From Lachnospira hominis (ex Liu et al. 2021) (GTDB taxonomy: Bacteria > Bacillota > Clostridia > Lachnospirales > Lachnospiraceae), in NCBI RefSeq assembly GCF_014287955.1, contig NZ_JACOPD010000003.1, positions 1 through 64,000 on the forward strand: a stretch of DNA of 64,000 bases, written 5' to 3'. Shown here piece after piece: positions 17,260 to 26,204 of this stretch. The position numbers were made by a program, and so were the translations under genes. Each line of letters starts with the position of its first letter. Within the stretch, counting starts at the first letter, position 1. The notes beneath the pieces are model-generated. The model saw only the letters and a list, made by a program, of their open reading frames with translations, was not told the DNA's origin and did not search any database.

Positions 17260-19014
17260 ATGCAGATTAAAAAAAGAGAGACACTTAATACAGACATACT
17301 TATCATCGGCGGCGGAACAGCAGGCTGTTATGCTGCGTTGACGATTGCAGAAAAATCGGGATATTCTGTGCTTATCGCAGAGAAAGCCAATATAAAAAGA
17401 AGCGGCTGTCTTGCAGCTGGAGTAAATGCAATCAACGCATACATCGTTGAGGGCAGAAAGCCTGAAGATTATGTTGATTACGCAAAGAAAGACGCAGACG
17501 GAATTGTAAGAGAGGATTTGCTTCTTACAATGTCTGAGGGACTTAACCGTGTCACGGAAAAGATGGAAAAACTTGGACTTGTCATTTTAAAGGATGAGAA
17601 CGGCAAATATGTCGCAAGAGGCAACAGAAACATAAAAATTAACGGTGAGAATATCAAGCCGATTCTTGCAGATGCGGTAAAAGCACTTCCGGACTGCACA
17701 ATTCTTAACAGGGTAAATATCACGGATTTTTATGTTGAAAATAATACAATCTGCGGAGCATACGGATTCAGTATAGATGAAACGGAAGAAAACGGAGAAA
17801 AAAGTGGAACGGCATATCTTATAAAGGCTAAGAAAGTTCTCTGTGCGACAGGCGGTGCGGCAGGTCTTTACAGACCAAACAATCCGGGATTTTCAAGACA
17901 CAAAATGTGGTATCCGCCGTTTAATACGGGAGCGGGATACGCAATGGGAATAAATGCGGGAGCTGAGATGACAACATTTGAAATGCGTTTTATAGCACTC
18001 AGATGTAAAGATACGATAGCTCCGACAGGAACGATAGCACAGGGTGTCGGTGCAAAGCAGGTTAATTCAAAGGGCGAGATATACGAGACAAAATATGGTC
18101 TTACAACTTCACAGAGAGTATACGGAACTGTCATGGAAAATATTGAGGGAAGAGGCCCTTGTTATCTGAGAACGGAAGGAATAAGCAAAGCACAGGATGA
18201 ATCGTTAAAGAAAGCATATCTGAACATGGCACCGAGCCAGACATTAAAGTGGATTGAATCGGGAAAGAACCCAAGTGAGCAGAATGTTGAGATTGAGGGA
18301 ACGGAACCTTATGTTGTAGGCGGACACACAGCGAGCGGCTATTGGGTTGACACGGAAAGAAGAACTACAATTCACAATCTTTTTGCAGCGGGAGACGTGG
18401 CAGGCGGCTGTCCTCAGAAGTATGTTACGGGGGCTATGGTTGAAGGTGAGATTGCTGCGGAAACTATGGTAAAAGAGCTTGATGCACAAAAGGTCAGCGA
18501 AACAACAGAAGATAAAAAGGTAAATAATGAAAATGATGTCGTATGCGGCATTGATAAAGCTTTTGATGAAAAAGTAAACGAGTATAACAGAATTTTAAAT
18601 AATAAAGATTGTGTATACACGACAGAACAGCTTGAAGATGCCATGCAGAAGGTTATGGATGCTTATGCCGGAGGTATCGGAAGCCATTATCAGTTCAATG
18701 AAAAACAGCTTGAACTTGCAAAAGAAAAGATAAAGAAATTGCAGGAACTTGCTGAAAATGTCAGTGCTGATGACTGCCATGAGCTTATGTTTGCATATGA
18801 GTTAAAGGAAAGACTTACAGTATGCCTTACACTTATAGAGCATCTTAAAGCGAGAAAAGAGACACGGTGGCACAGTTTTGATGAGAATCTTGATTACCCT
18901 GAAAAGAGTGATGAATGGCTCAAATACGTCAATTCAAAGAAAGTTGACGGAGAAATAAAGATAATCACAAGACAGCTTGTGGGAAGGGGTGAGAGCTATG
19001 AGCATAATAATTGA
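17260..19014 (+). CDS. aprA: Adenylylsulfate reductase alpha subunit, AprA-like
   Basis: 584-aa flavoprotein. The FAD motif is IIGGGTAGCYAALTI near the start. ANIKRSGCLAAGVNAINAYI, WYPPFNTGAGYAMGI and AGAEMTTFEMRF match AprA of sulfate reducers closely, and a late AAGDVAGG FAD stretch is present. It would reduce APS to sulfite plus AMP. It is shorter than most AprA. The ATG at 17260 is used because GGAG lies 9 bp upstream. The next gene, AprB, overlaps its end. An assimilatory role is inferred from the neighbours and the absence of dsrAB. A fumarate-reductase-like flavoprotein of other function is the main alternative. Confidence 0.85.
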   Translation: MQIKKRETLNTDILIIGGGTAGCYAALTIAEKSGYSVLIAEKANIKRSGCLAAGVNAINAYIVEGRKPEDYVDYAKKDADGIVREDLLLTMSEGLNRVTEKMEKLGLVILKDENGKYVARGNRNIKINGENIKPILADAVKALPDCTILNRVNITDFYVENNTICGAYGFSIDETEENGEKSGTAYLIKAKKVLCATGGAAGLYRPNNPGFSRHKMWYPPFNTGAGYAMGINAGAEMTTFEMRFIALRCKDTIAPTGTIAQGVGAKQVNSKGEIYETKYGLTTSQRVYGTVMENIEGRGPCYLRTEGISKAQDESLKKAYLNMAPSQTLKWIESGKNPSEQNVEIEGTEPYVVGGHTASGYWVDTERRTTIHNLFAAGDVAGGCPQKYVTGAMVEGEIAAETMVKELDAQKVSETTEDKKVNNENDVVCGIDKAFDEKVNEYNRILNNKDCVYTTEQLEDAMQKVMDAYAGGIGSHYQFNEKQLELAKEKIKKLQELAENVSADDCHELMFAYELKERLTVCLTLIEHLKARKETRWHSFDENLDYPEKSDEWLKYVNSKKVDGEIKIITRQLVGRGESYEHNN

Positions 19015-19312
19015 TAAAGAAAAATGCAGAAAATGCGGCAAATGTACGCAGGTCTGTCCCGGAAGCCTTATCAAAAAAGATGAGGATGGAAAGGCATTTA
19101 TTAAGTATCCTAAGGATTGCTGGGGGTGCTGCTCATGTATAAAGGAGTGTCAGTTTGATGCCATAGGACTTTATCTCGGAGCGGATATAGGAGGAATGGG
19201 AAGCAGTATGACGGTAAAATCAAGAGACCATTTCCTTGACTGGAATATCCATAAAACAGACGGAAGCACAGAAACAATAATTATAGATAAAAAAGAATCT
19301 AACAAATATTAA
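18998..19312 (+). CDS. aprB: Adenylylsulfate reductase beta subunit, AprB-like ferredoxin
   Basis: 104 aa. Two 4Fe-4S motifs: [13 protein letters not shown] and [12 protein letters not shown]. It passes electrons to the AprA flavin. It lacks most of the C-terminal tail that wraps AprA in sulfate reducers, so it is a short form. Its start (GGGGTGAGAGCT before the ATG) lies inside the end of aprA, which implies translational coupling. Confidence 0.87.
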   Translation: MSIIIDKEKCRKCGKCTQVCPGSLIKKDEDGKAFIKYPKDCWGCCSCIKECQFDAIGLYLGADIGGMGSSMTVKSRDHFLDWNIHKTDGSTETIIIDKKESNKY

Positions 19313-19332
19313 GTGAATGGAGGAAAAATGTA

Positions 19333-20232
19333 ATGGAAAAATTATCACATCTTGATGCACTTGAAGCAGAAGCAATTTACATAATCCGTGAAGTTGCAGC
19401 TGAGTGTGAAAAGCCGGTAATGCTTTACTCAATAGGAAAGGACAGCTCGGTAATGCTTCATCTTGCAATGAAGGCATTTTATCCGGAAAAACCACCATTT
19501 CCATTTTTACATGTAAATACAACATGGAAATTCAAAGAAATGATTAAGTTCAGGGATGAGCAGGCTAAAAAGCTTGGAATAGAAATGCTTGAATATATCA
19601 ATGAAGATGGCGTAAAGCAGGGAATCAACCCATTTGACCACGGTTCTGCATATACAGATATCATGAAGACACAGGCTTTAAAGCAGGCGTTAAACAAATA
19701 CGGTTTTACAGCGGCTTTCGGCGGTGGTAGAAGAGATGAGGAAAAATCAAGAGCAAAGGAAAGAATTTTCTCATTCAGAAATGAAAACCATGCATGGGAT
19801 CCTAAGAACCAGCGTCCTGAAATGTGGAAGTTATATAACTCAAAAATCCACAAGGGCGAGAGCATAAGAGTTTTCCCTATTTCAAACTGGACAGAGGCAG
19901 ATATATGGCAGTATATAAAGAGAGAAAAGATTGAGATTGTACCTCTTTATTTTGCAGATGTAAGACCTGTTGTATACCGTGACGGCAATATTATCATGGT
20001 TGATGATGACAGAATGAAATTAAGACCGGACGAGAAGGTAGAGATGAAGAGCGTAAGATTCCGTACACTTGGATGCTATCCTCTTACAGGCGGTGTAGAA
20101 TCTACAGCAAAGACACTTGATGAAATTATTGATGAGACACTTTCAGCCGTATCTTCCGAGAGAACAACCCGAGTTATTGATAACGAGGCGGCAGGAAGCA
20201 TGGAAAGAAGAAAAAGGGAGGGTTATTTCTAG
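19333..20232 (+). CDS. cysD: Sulfate adenylyltransferase subunit 2
   Basis: 299 aa, PP-loop ATP pyrophosphatase family. [17 protein letters not shown] holds the PP-loop; also seen are [16 protein letters not shown] and [13 protein letters not shown]. With CysN it makes APS from ATP and sulfate. GGAGG lies before the ATG. cysN begins one base after the stop. Confidence 0.96.
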   Translation: MEKLSHLDALEAEAIYIIREVAAECEKPVMLYSIGKDSSVMLHLAMKAFYPEKPPFPFLHVNTTWKFKEMIKFRDEQAKKLGIEMLEYINEDGVKQGINPFDHGSAYTDIMKTQALKQALNKYGFTAAFGGGRRDEEKSRAKERIFSFRNENHAWDPKNQRPEMWKLYNSKIHKGESIRVFPISNWTEADIWQYIKREKIEIVPLYFADVRPVVYRDGNIIMVDDDRMKLRPDEKVEMKSVRFRTLGCYPLTGGVESTAKTLDEIIDETLSAVSSERTTRVIDNEAAGSMERRKREGYF

Positions 20233-20233
20233 G

Positions 20234-21931
20234 ATGAGAAGTTTATTAAAATTTATTACATGCGGAAGCGTTGATGACGGAAAATCAACTCTTATAGGTC
20301 ATATTTTATATGATTCAAAACTTTTATATGCCGACCAGGAAAAGGCACTTGAACTTGACAGTAAAGTCGGAAGCCGCGGCGGTGCTATTGATTATTCACT
20401 TCTTCTTGACGGTCTTATGGCAGAAAGAGAACAGGGAATTACTATTGATGTTGCATACAGATATTTTACAACAGATAACAGAAGCTTTATCGTTGCCGAT
20501 ACGCCGGGACATGAGGAATATACAAGAAACATGGCGGTCGGTGCTTCATTTGCAGACCTTGCCGTAATTCTTATCGATGCAAAGCAGGGTGTTCTTGTCC
20601 AGACAAGAAGACATGCAAGAATCTGTGCACTTATGGGAATTAAGTATTTTGTATTTGCAGTAAATAAAATGGACTTAGTCGGTTATGACGAGAACAGGTT
20701 TAATGAGATTAAATCACAGATAGATGAGCTTTCAAAAGAACTTTCGCTTGAGAGTGTATACATTATTCCTGTATCAGCTACAGAGGGCGATAATGTAACT
20801 AAGAAATCAGACAATATTCCTTGGTATAAGGGTGAAGCACTTCTTACATATCTTGAAAATGTAGATGTTACTGAAAAGAAGCAGGAAGAGGGCTTCTATA
20901 TGCCTGTACAGCGTGTATGCCGTCCTGACCATACATACAGAGGATTCCAGGGTCAGATTGAATCAGGTGAAATCAAAGTCGGTGATGACATTGTAACACT
21001 TCCAAGCAAAGAACATGCACATGTTAAGAGTATTCTTGTCGGTGACAAGGATTCACAGAGTGCATTTATGGGTCAGCCTGTTACAATCCAGCTTGATAAG
21101 GAAGTTGATGTTTCAAGAGGCTGTGTTCTTGCGGCAGGAAACAATCTTCCTATAAGCAAGTCATTTACTGCAACAATTCTGTGGATGGACGATAACGAGC
21201 TTACGCCGGGAACTGATTATATTGTAAAACTCGGAACAAAGCAGATGCCAGCCATCCTTAAAAATATACAGTATAAGATTGATGTTAATACAGGTGAGTA
21301 TATTGCTGCCAATGTATTAAAGAAAAATGAGATTGCCGTATGTGATATTGCACTTCAGGAAGAAATTGTTATTGATGAGTTCAAGAAACATAAGACACTC
21401 GGCGAGCTTATTCTTATCGACAGAATTACAAACATGACATCTGCGTGCGGTGTTGTAGAGACATCAAAGGTTGATGACAGCAAGGATTTAAAGGCTGCGT
21501 TTGTATATGGTTCATATAAGGCAAACGGTGATATTTTTGAGGAGTTCTATTATAATCTCGACAGTATGACAATTAACAAGGTAAGACCTTCAGGAAAGAC
21601 ATATACAGTCGGTGACGAGATTCCTGTAAATGGTGAAAGTTACAGTTATCCTGATGATTTTGATATTGTGGTTCTTCGTGATAAAGTTGCAGTTAAGGTT
21701 CGCGACCGTATGGTTGTCGGAATCGGAAGCCTTGACGAGTATGGATATTCAGATGTTCCTGTAATCAACGGACGCGGTTTTGCTGTTAAGATTGCGGATG
21801 AGAAAGATTTGAAAGCTTTTCTTTCTGAGCTTAATGCACAGAATGGTAATATAAGCAGTGAATTCTTTAATAAATGGATTACATTCGAGACATACAGAAA
21901 GATTGTATTTAAGGACGAAATCTGGAATTAA
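20234..21931 (+). CDS. cysN: Sulfate adenylyltransferase subunit 1 (GTPase)
   Basis: 565 aa, elongation-factor-like GTPase. G1 is GSVDDGKSTLIG, followed by DTPGHEEYTRNMAVGAS and NKMDLVG, then the beta-barrel domains. GTP hydrolysis drives APS formation with CysD. The final part does not contain an APS kinase (CysC), which fits direct reduction of APS by AprBA. The ATG at 20234 is chosen; an in-frame opening to 20117 would overlap cysD. Confidence 0.95.
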   Translation: MRSLLKFITCGSVDDGKSTLIGHILYDSKLLYADQEKALELDSKVGSRGGAIDYSLLLDGLMAEREQGITIDVAYRYFTTDNRSFIVADTPGHEEYTRNMAVGASFADLAVILIDAKQGVLVQTRRHARICALMGIKYFVFAVNKMDLVGYDENRFNEIKSQIDELSKELSLESVYIIPVSATEGDNVTKKSDNIPWYKGEALLTYLENVDVTEKKQEEGFYMPVQRVCRPDHTYRGFQGQIESGEIKVGDDIVTLPSKEHAHVKSILVGDKDSQSAFMGQPVTIQLDKEVDVSRGCVLAAGNNLPISKSFTATILWMDDNELTPGTDYIVKLGTKQMPAILKNIQYKIDVNTGEYIAANVLKKNEIAVCDIALQEEIVIDEFKKHKTLGELILIDRITNMTSACGVVETSKVDDSKDLKAAFVYGSYKANGDIFEEFYYNLDSMTINKVRPSGKTYTVGDEIPVNGESYSYPDDFDIVVLRDKVAVKVRDRMVVGIGSLDEYGYSDVPVINGRGFAVKIADEKDLKAFLSELNAQNGNISSEFFNKWITFETYRKIVFKDEIWN

Positions 21932-21939
21932 GGTAAATG

Positions 21940-21974
21940 CGGGGCTGCCACACCAATCCGGTGTGGCAGCCCCG
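21940..21974 (+). terminator. Strong terminator after cysN
   Basis: A perfect 15-bp GC-rich stem (21940-21954 / 21960-21974, loop AATCC) is followed by ATAATTTT. It closes the first sulfate operon. Confidence 0.85.
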
Positions 21975-21998
21975 ATAATTTTATGAGGGAGATATTTT

Positions 21999-23072
21999 AT
22001 GTCAATTAAAAAAATATCGCAGATGACAGGTGCGTCCGCAGCAACAGTTTCGAGGGTTCTTAATAATCCTGATTACAAGTGCAAAACAAAGGGGCTGCGG
22101 GAGAAAATATGGGCGGCGGCCGCACAGATTAATTATACGCCTAACGAAGCTGCAAGAAGTCTGAAAAAAGGTGAAGCCTACGGCACAAAGAATTATTTTA
22201 TTAATATACTTATCACGCGTTCAGACCATACACATTCAGACCCATTTTTTGATGAGGTTTTAAGAGTAATAGAATCTGAAATTCACAAGAAATCATGTAT
22301 ATTGTCTGCTGTATGGTACAATTCTGTGTTTTCTGACGATAAGAAGTCAGCAAGAGCAAGGTGCGATGAGCTGACAGATGAGATGTACGCACAGACAGGC
22401 GGCAAATGCGACGGTCTGATTGTTATAGGAAGATGTAACAAAGAAGCTTTAAAAAAACTCAAAACACGTTTTAAAAATGTTGTTTCTGTAAACCGTAATT
22501 CAACTAATTACGAGGTTGACGAGGTGCTGTGTGACGGCACAAAAATAGCTTCATCGGCGATAGAACATCTTATAAAGCTGGGACACACAAATATTGCTTA
22601 TGTCGGTCATGTGAGAAATGAAGCACGTTATACCGGGTATCTTGAGACACTTAAAAAGTATGACATAGAGGCTGTTCCTGATTATGTGTATGAGACAAAT
22701 CAGACAGAGGCGGAAGGATACCAGGTTATGGAATCAGTATTGAAAAATGATGATAAACCGACGGCATTTTACTGTGCCAATGATATTACGGCGATAGGAC
22801 TTATAAAATGTCTCAATCATTACAGAAACAGGTATTACATACCGTCTATAATATCAAGTGACAATATTGAAGAAAGCCAGTATACACAACCGATGCTGAC
22901 GACAGTCAATCTTCCCAAAGAGGAAATGGGAAGATTCGGTGTTGAGCTGTTAATCGACAGAATTACAGGCAGGCATAAGAATGTAATACGTCTTGAAATA
23001 GAGGGAAATCTTGTTGTAAGAAACAGTTGTGCACCAGCAGATGAGACGTATATTACAGAGTATTACATATAA
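21999..23072 (+). CDS. LacI-family transcription regulator
   Basis: 357 aa. The N-terminal LacI helix-turn-helix is IKKISQMTGASAATVSRVLN and the hinge helix includes NEAARSLKKG. The rest is a periplasmic-binding-like sensor domain (CANDITAIGLI, then TTVNLPKEEMGRFGVELLI). It lies between two sulfate importers, and two LacI-type palindromes lie between its stop and the second importer. Control of that importer is therefore likely. LacI proteins usually sense sugars or nucleotides, so the ligand is an open question. Confidence 0.9.
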   Translation: MSIKKISQMTGASAATVSRVLNNPDYKCKTKGLREKIWAAAAQINYTPNEAARSLKKGEAYGTKNYFINILITRSDHTHSDPFFDEVLRVIESEIHKKSCILSAVWYNSVFSDDKKSARARCDELTDEMYAQTGGKCDGLIVIGRCNKEALKKLKTRFKNVVSVNRNSTNYEVDEVLCDGTKIASSAIEHLIKLGHTNIAYVGHVRNEARYTGYLETLKKYDIEAVPDYVYETNQTEAEGYQVMESVLKNDDKPTAFYCANDITAIGLIKCLNHYRNRYYIPSIISSDNIEESQYTQPMLTTVNLPKEEMGRFGVELLIDRITGRHKNVIRLEIEGNLVVRNSCAPADETYITEYYI

Positions 23073-23154
23073 AAATCAAAAAAATATCATTAAAACTGAA
23101 TATAAACGTAACAATGCTTTTGTGAAATGGTGTTTGAACCAGAAAATATCTGGG

Positions 23155-23168
23155 TGTAAACGATTTCA
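23155..23168 (+). promoter_or_regulatory. LacI-type operator 1
   Basis: TGTAAACGATTTCA, a palindrome around CG with the A/T flanks usual for LacI/GalR operators. Shares 12 of 14 bases with the site at 23248. Confidence 0.5.
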
Positions 23169-23247
23169 TAAAAGCATTTTCTGTTATGAAAACAAGCTGA
23201 ATTACAAGCTCATAATAACAGAAAATTACAAAATACATACTAATAAA

Positions 23248-23261
23248 TGAAAACGATTTCG
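23248..23261 (+). promoter_or_regulatory. LacI-type operator 2
   Basis: TGAAAACGATTTCG, with perfect GAAAACGATTTC symmetry. It could also be a cre box for CcpA, since the consensus is alike. Confidence 0.55.
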
Positions 23262-23310
23262 CAAATGTACGTTGTTAATAAACAAATATGGCAATATAAT
23301 TCATATAAAT

Positions 23311-23329
23311 CCTAGTTAAAAGCTAGGAA
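23311..23329. promoter_or_regulatory. Inverted repeat upstream of the second importer
   Basis: TCCTAG and CTAGGA arms separated by 7 bp (TTAAAAG). It is too weak for a terminator and may be a regulator site. Confidence 0.35.
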
Positions 23330-23338
23330 AACAATGAA

Positions 23339-23467
23339 GCTAAATCCTCTCCTCACAGAGACATAGTGCATCAAAGATGCACATTGGGATTTTGCTTCGC
23401 AAAACAAGGGGGCTAAATCCTCTCCTCACAGGTGTTCGGATTTTGCTTCGCAAAACAAGGAGGATTT
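23339..23467 (+). repeat. Two tandem leader-repeat units before sbp2
   Basis: Each unit starts GCTAAATCCTCTCCTCACAG (23339 and 23412) and ends with the hairpin TTTTGC-TTC-GCAAAA followed by ACAAGG. Unit 1 also contains a perfect GTGCATC-AAA-GATGCAC hairpin. The AAATCCTC start is complementary to GAGGATTT at the ribosome site, so the leader could mask translation start. Related pieces occur at 42756 and 49321. Confidence 0.75.
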
Positions 23468-23470
23468 TAT

Positions 23471-24547
23471 ATGAGAAAGAGAAGTTTATTGGCAATAGGA
23501 TTAACATTTGTTGTAGCAGCAGGAGTGCTTACAGGCTGCGGCAATTCAAAGGCAGCAGATACAAGCAGCCAGCCGGGCGTTGAGATTACGAACGTATCGT
23601 ATGACCCGACAAGAGAATTATATAAGGAATACAATTCTTTATTTGCAACGTATTGGAAAAACAAGAACGGACAGGATGTAACAGTAACACAGTCACACGG
23701 AGGTTCTGGCAAACAGGCACTTGAAGTTGCGAACGGACTTGAAGCTGATGTAGTTACACTTGCACTTGAGGGGGACGTTGATGCAGTCAAAAATGCGGGG
23801 CTGATTGAGGAAGGTTATACAAATGAATTCGACCTTGACAGTTCGCCTTATACATCAAGCATAGTATTTCTTGTAAGAAAGGGAAATCCGAAAAATATCA
23901 ACGACTGGAACGATTTATTAAGAAGCGATGTCGGTGTGATAACACCTAATCCGAAGACGAGTGGAGGAGCAAGATGGAATTATCTTGCGGCATGGTATTA
24001 CTTTGAAAAACAGGGTCAGCTGGAGAGCACAATTAAGGAAAATATGAAGACACTTTATAAAAATGTTCTTGTACTTGACTCGGGGGCAAGAGGTGCAACA
24101 ACATCATTTGTTGAAAACGGTCAGGGTGATGTGCTTATAGCATGGGAAAATGAGGCATTTCTTTCACTTGATGAACATCCAGGCGAATATGAGATTGTTG
24201 TTCCATCTGTTTCAATATTATGCCAGCCTACAGTGGCCGTAGTTGATGAAGTTGTTGACAATAGAGGCACAAGAAATGTTGCTACAGAATATCTGAAATA
24301 TCTTTATTCTGATGACGCACAGAAACTAGAGGCAAAATGGTATTACCGCCCTTCAAATAAAGACATTCTTTCGCAGTATGTATACACGGGAAATTCAAAT
24401 ACAATAACACAGATTCCGTCTGACGGAAAATGGATTGTGACAAATATTGATTTGACAGATATCAAGCATTTTGGAGGATGGAGCGAAGCAACAAAGAAGC
24501 ATTTTTCAGACGGAGGTGTATTCGATGCGATTTACGAGAAAAAATAA
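23471..24547 (+). CDS. sbp: Sulfate-binding lipoprotein 2
   Basis: 358 aa. Lipobox LTGC gives Cys23. Same Sbp signatures as copy 1: SYDPTRELYKEYN, SHGGSGKQAL, TPNPKTSGGARWNY, LDSGARGATTSFV and DVLIAWENEA. The ATG at 23471 follows AGGAGGATTTTAT, the end of the repeated leader. The 3' end overlaps the next permease by 23 bp. Confidence 0.93.
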   Translation: MRKRSLLAIGLTFVVAAGVLTGCGNSKAADTSSQPGVEITNVSYDPTRELYKEYNSLFATYWKNKNGQDVTVTQSHGGSGKQALEVANGLEADVVTLALEGDVDAVKNAGLIEEGYTNEFDLDSSPYTSSIVFLVRKGNPKNINDWNDLLRSDVGVITPNPKTSGGARWNYLAAWYYFEKQGQLESTIKENMKTLYKNVLVLDSGARGATTSFVENGQGDVLIAWENEAFLSLDEHPGEYEIVVPSVSILCQPTVAVVDEVVDNRGTRNVATEYLKYLYSDDAQKLEAKWYYRPSNKDILSQYVYTGNSNTITQIPSDGKWIVTNIDLTDIKHFGGWSEATKKHFSDGGVFDAIYEKK

Positions 24548-25364
24548 AAGCGTAATTCCGGGATTCGGACTTTCATTTGGCATAACAATGGCAATACTCG
24601 GATTTATAGTAATAATTCCGCTGTGCTCACTCGTTGTATATTCATCTAAAATGTCATTTGCGGGATTTATTGAAACAGTGACAAAACCAAGAATGCTTGC
24701 AAGCTACAGGGTAAGTTTTACGACAGCATTTTATGCATCATTTGTAAATCTTGTCATGGGAACAGTTCTTGCATGGGTGCTTGTAAGATATGATTTTCCG
24801 TTTAAGCGGTTTATGGACGGAATAATTGAACTGCCGTTTGCACTTCCAACAGCAGTTGCAGGTATAGCACTTACTCACCTGACCGTTTCTGACGGCTGGG
24901 TGGGCAGGCTGTTTGCCCATTTTGGAATAAAAATAGCATATACGAGGCTTGGAATAACGACAGCACTTATTTTTATAGGAATACCCTTCGTGGTAAGAAG
25001 TGTCCAGCCCGTACTTGAAAAAATCGACAAAGAATATGAACAGGCGGCACAGATGCTTGGTGCATCGGGTGCACAGACATTTTTTAAAGTAATACTTCCC
25101 GAGATAGTACCATCACTTGTGGCGGGATTTACAATGGCATTTGCAAGATGCCTCGGGGAATATGGAAGTGTTGTGTTTATAGCAGGAAATACGCCATATG
25201 AGACAGAAATCACACCGCTTCTTATAATGTCAAAGTTACAGGAGTACGATTATGCATCAGCGACATCAATAGCATTAGTAATGCTTGTTGCAGCGTTTTT
25301 AATACTTCTTATAAATGCGGTTATTCAGAGCCGTTCATCAAAAATTATCAGTGGAATAGGATGA
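24525..25364 (+). CDS. cysT: Sulfate ABC permease CysT, copy 2
   Basis: 279 aa, six membrane helices, IELPFALPTAVAGIAL and EQAAQMLGASGAQTFFKVIL. CGGAGG lies 8 bp before ATG 24525, inside the end of sbp2, so translation is coupled. Confidence 0.93.
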   Translation: MRFTRKNKSVIPGFGLSFGITMAILGFIVIIPLCSLVVYSSKMSFAGFIETVTKPRMLASYRVSFTTAFYASFVNLVMGTVLAWVLVRYDFPFKRFMDGIIELPFALPTAVAGIALTHLTVSDGWVGRLFAHFGIKIAYTRLGITTALIFIGIPFVVRSVQPVLEKIDKEYEQAAQMLGASGAQTFFKVILPEIVPSLVAGFTMAFARCLGEYGSVVFIAGNTPYETEITPLLIMSKLQEYDYASATSIALVMLVAAFLILLINAVIQSRSSKIISGIG

Positions 25365-25370
25365 TGTTTT

Positions 25371-26204
25371 ATGCAAAAGGAAAATAAAATTATAAAATGG
25401 CTGCTTATAACGCTGTGTGCTGTTTTTCTGACAGTTATGCTGATACTGCCACTAATATATGTGGTAACGACAGCTTTTAGGGACGGTGTTTCGGCTTTTT
25501 TGAAAGCGGTTGGAGATAAATATGCAGTAAAATCAATATTACTGACATTAAAAGTTACGGTAATAACGGTTATTGTCAATACATTTTTTGGAATATTTGC
25601 GGCATGGACAATAACAAAATACAGATTTAAAGGTAAAAAAATAATATCGGCGTTGATAGATCTGCCGCTTACTATTTCTCCTGTTATTGCCGGACTTATA
25701 TTTTTACTGACATTCGGCCGCAATTCGTTTTTATATCCATATCTTACAAAAATGGGAATAAAAATAATTTTTGCGGTGCCGGGAATAGTGCTTGCGACAA
25801 TATTTGTGACATTTCCATTTATCTCAAGAGAAATAATACCGGTAATGACAGCGGCGGGAACCGACGAGGAAGAGGCAGCAGCCCTTATGGGAGCTGGATT
25901 TTTTAAGATATTTACACAAGTTACGCTTCCACATATAAAGTGGGCATTGCTATACGGAATAGTGCTTTGCAGTGCGAGGGCAATGGGAGAATTCGGTGCG
26001 GTTTCGGTAATATCGGGTCACCTAAGGGGAAAGACGAATACAATGCCACTTCACATAGAAGTTACCTATCAGGCATTTGATTTCACAGGTGCATTCGCTA
26101 TGTCATCAATACTTGTGGTTATGGCACTGATTATATTAATCACAAGAAATATTTTAGAGTATTACGGAAAAAAGAGCGAAGAGGAGAGTGTAAAAGATGA
26201 GTGA
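25371..26204 (+). CDS. cysW: Sulfate ABC permease CysW, copy 2
   Basis: 277 aa with six membrane helices; DLPLTISPVIAGLIFL and EEEAAALMGAGFFKIFTQV. Six bp after cysT2 and overlapping cysA2 by 8 bp. Confidence 0.93.
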   Translation: MQKENKIIKWLLITLCAVFLTVMLILPLIYVVTTAFRDGVSAFLKAVGDKYAVKSILLTLKVTVITVIVNTFFGIFAAWTITKYRFKGKKIISALIDLPLTISPVIAGLIFLLTFGRNSFLYPYLTKMGIKIIFAVPGIVLATIFVTFPFISREIIPVMTAAGTDEEEAAALMGAGFFKIFTQVTLPHIKWALLYGIVLCSARAMGEFGAVSVISGHLRGKTNTMPLHIEVTYQAFDFTGAFAMSSILVVMALIILITRNILEYYGKKSEEESVKDE

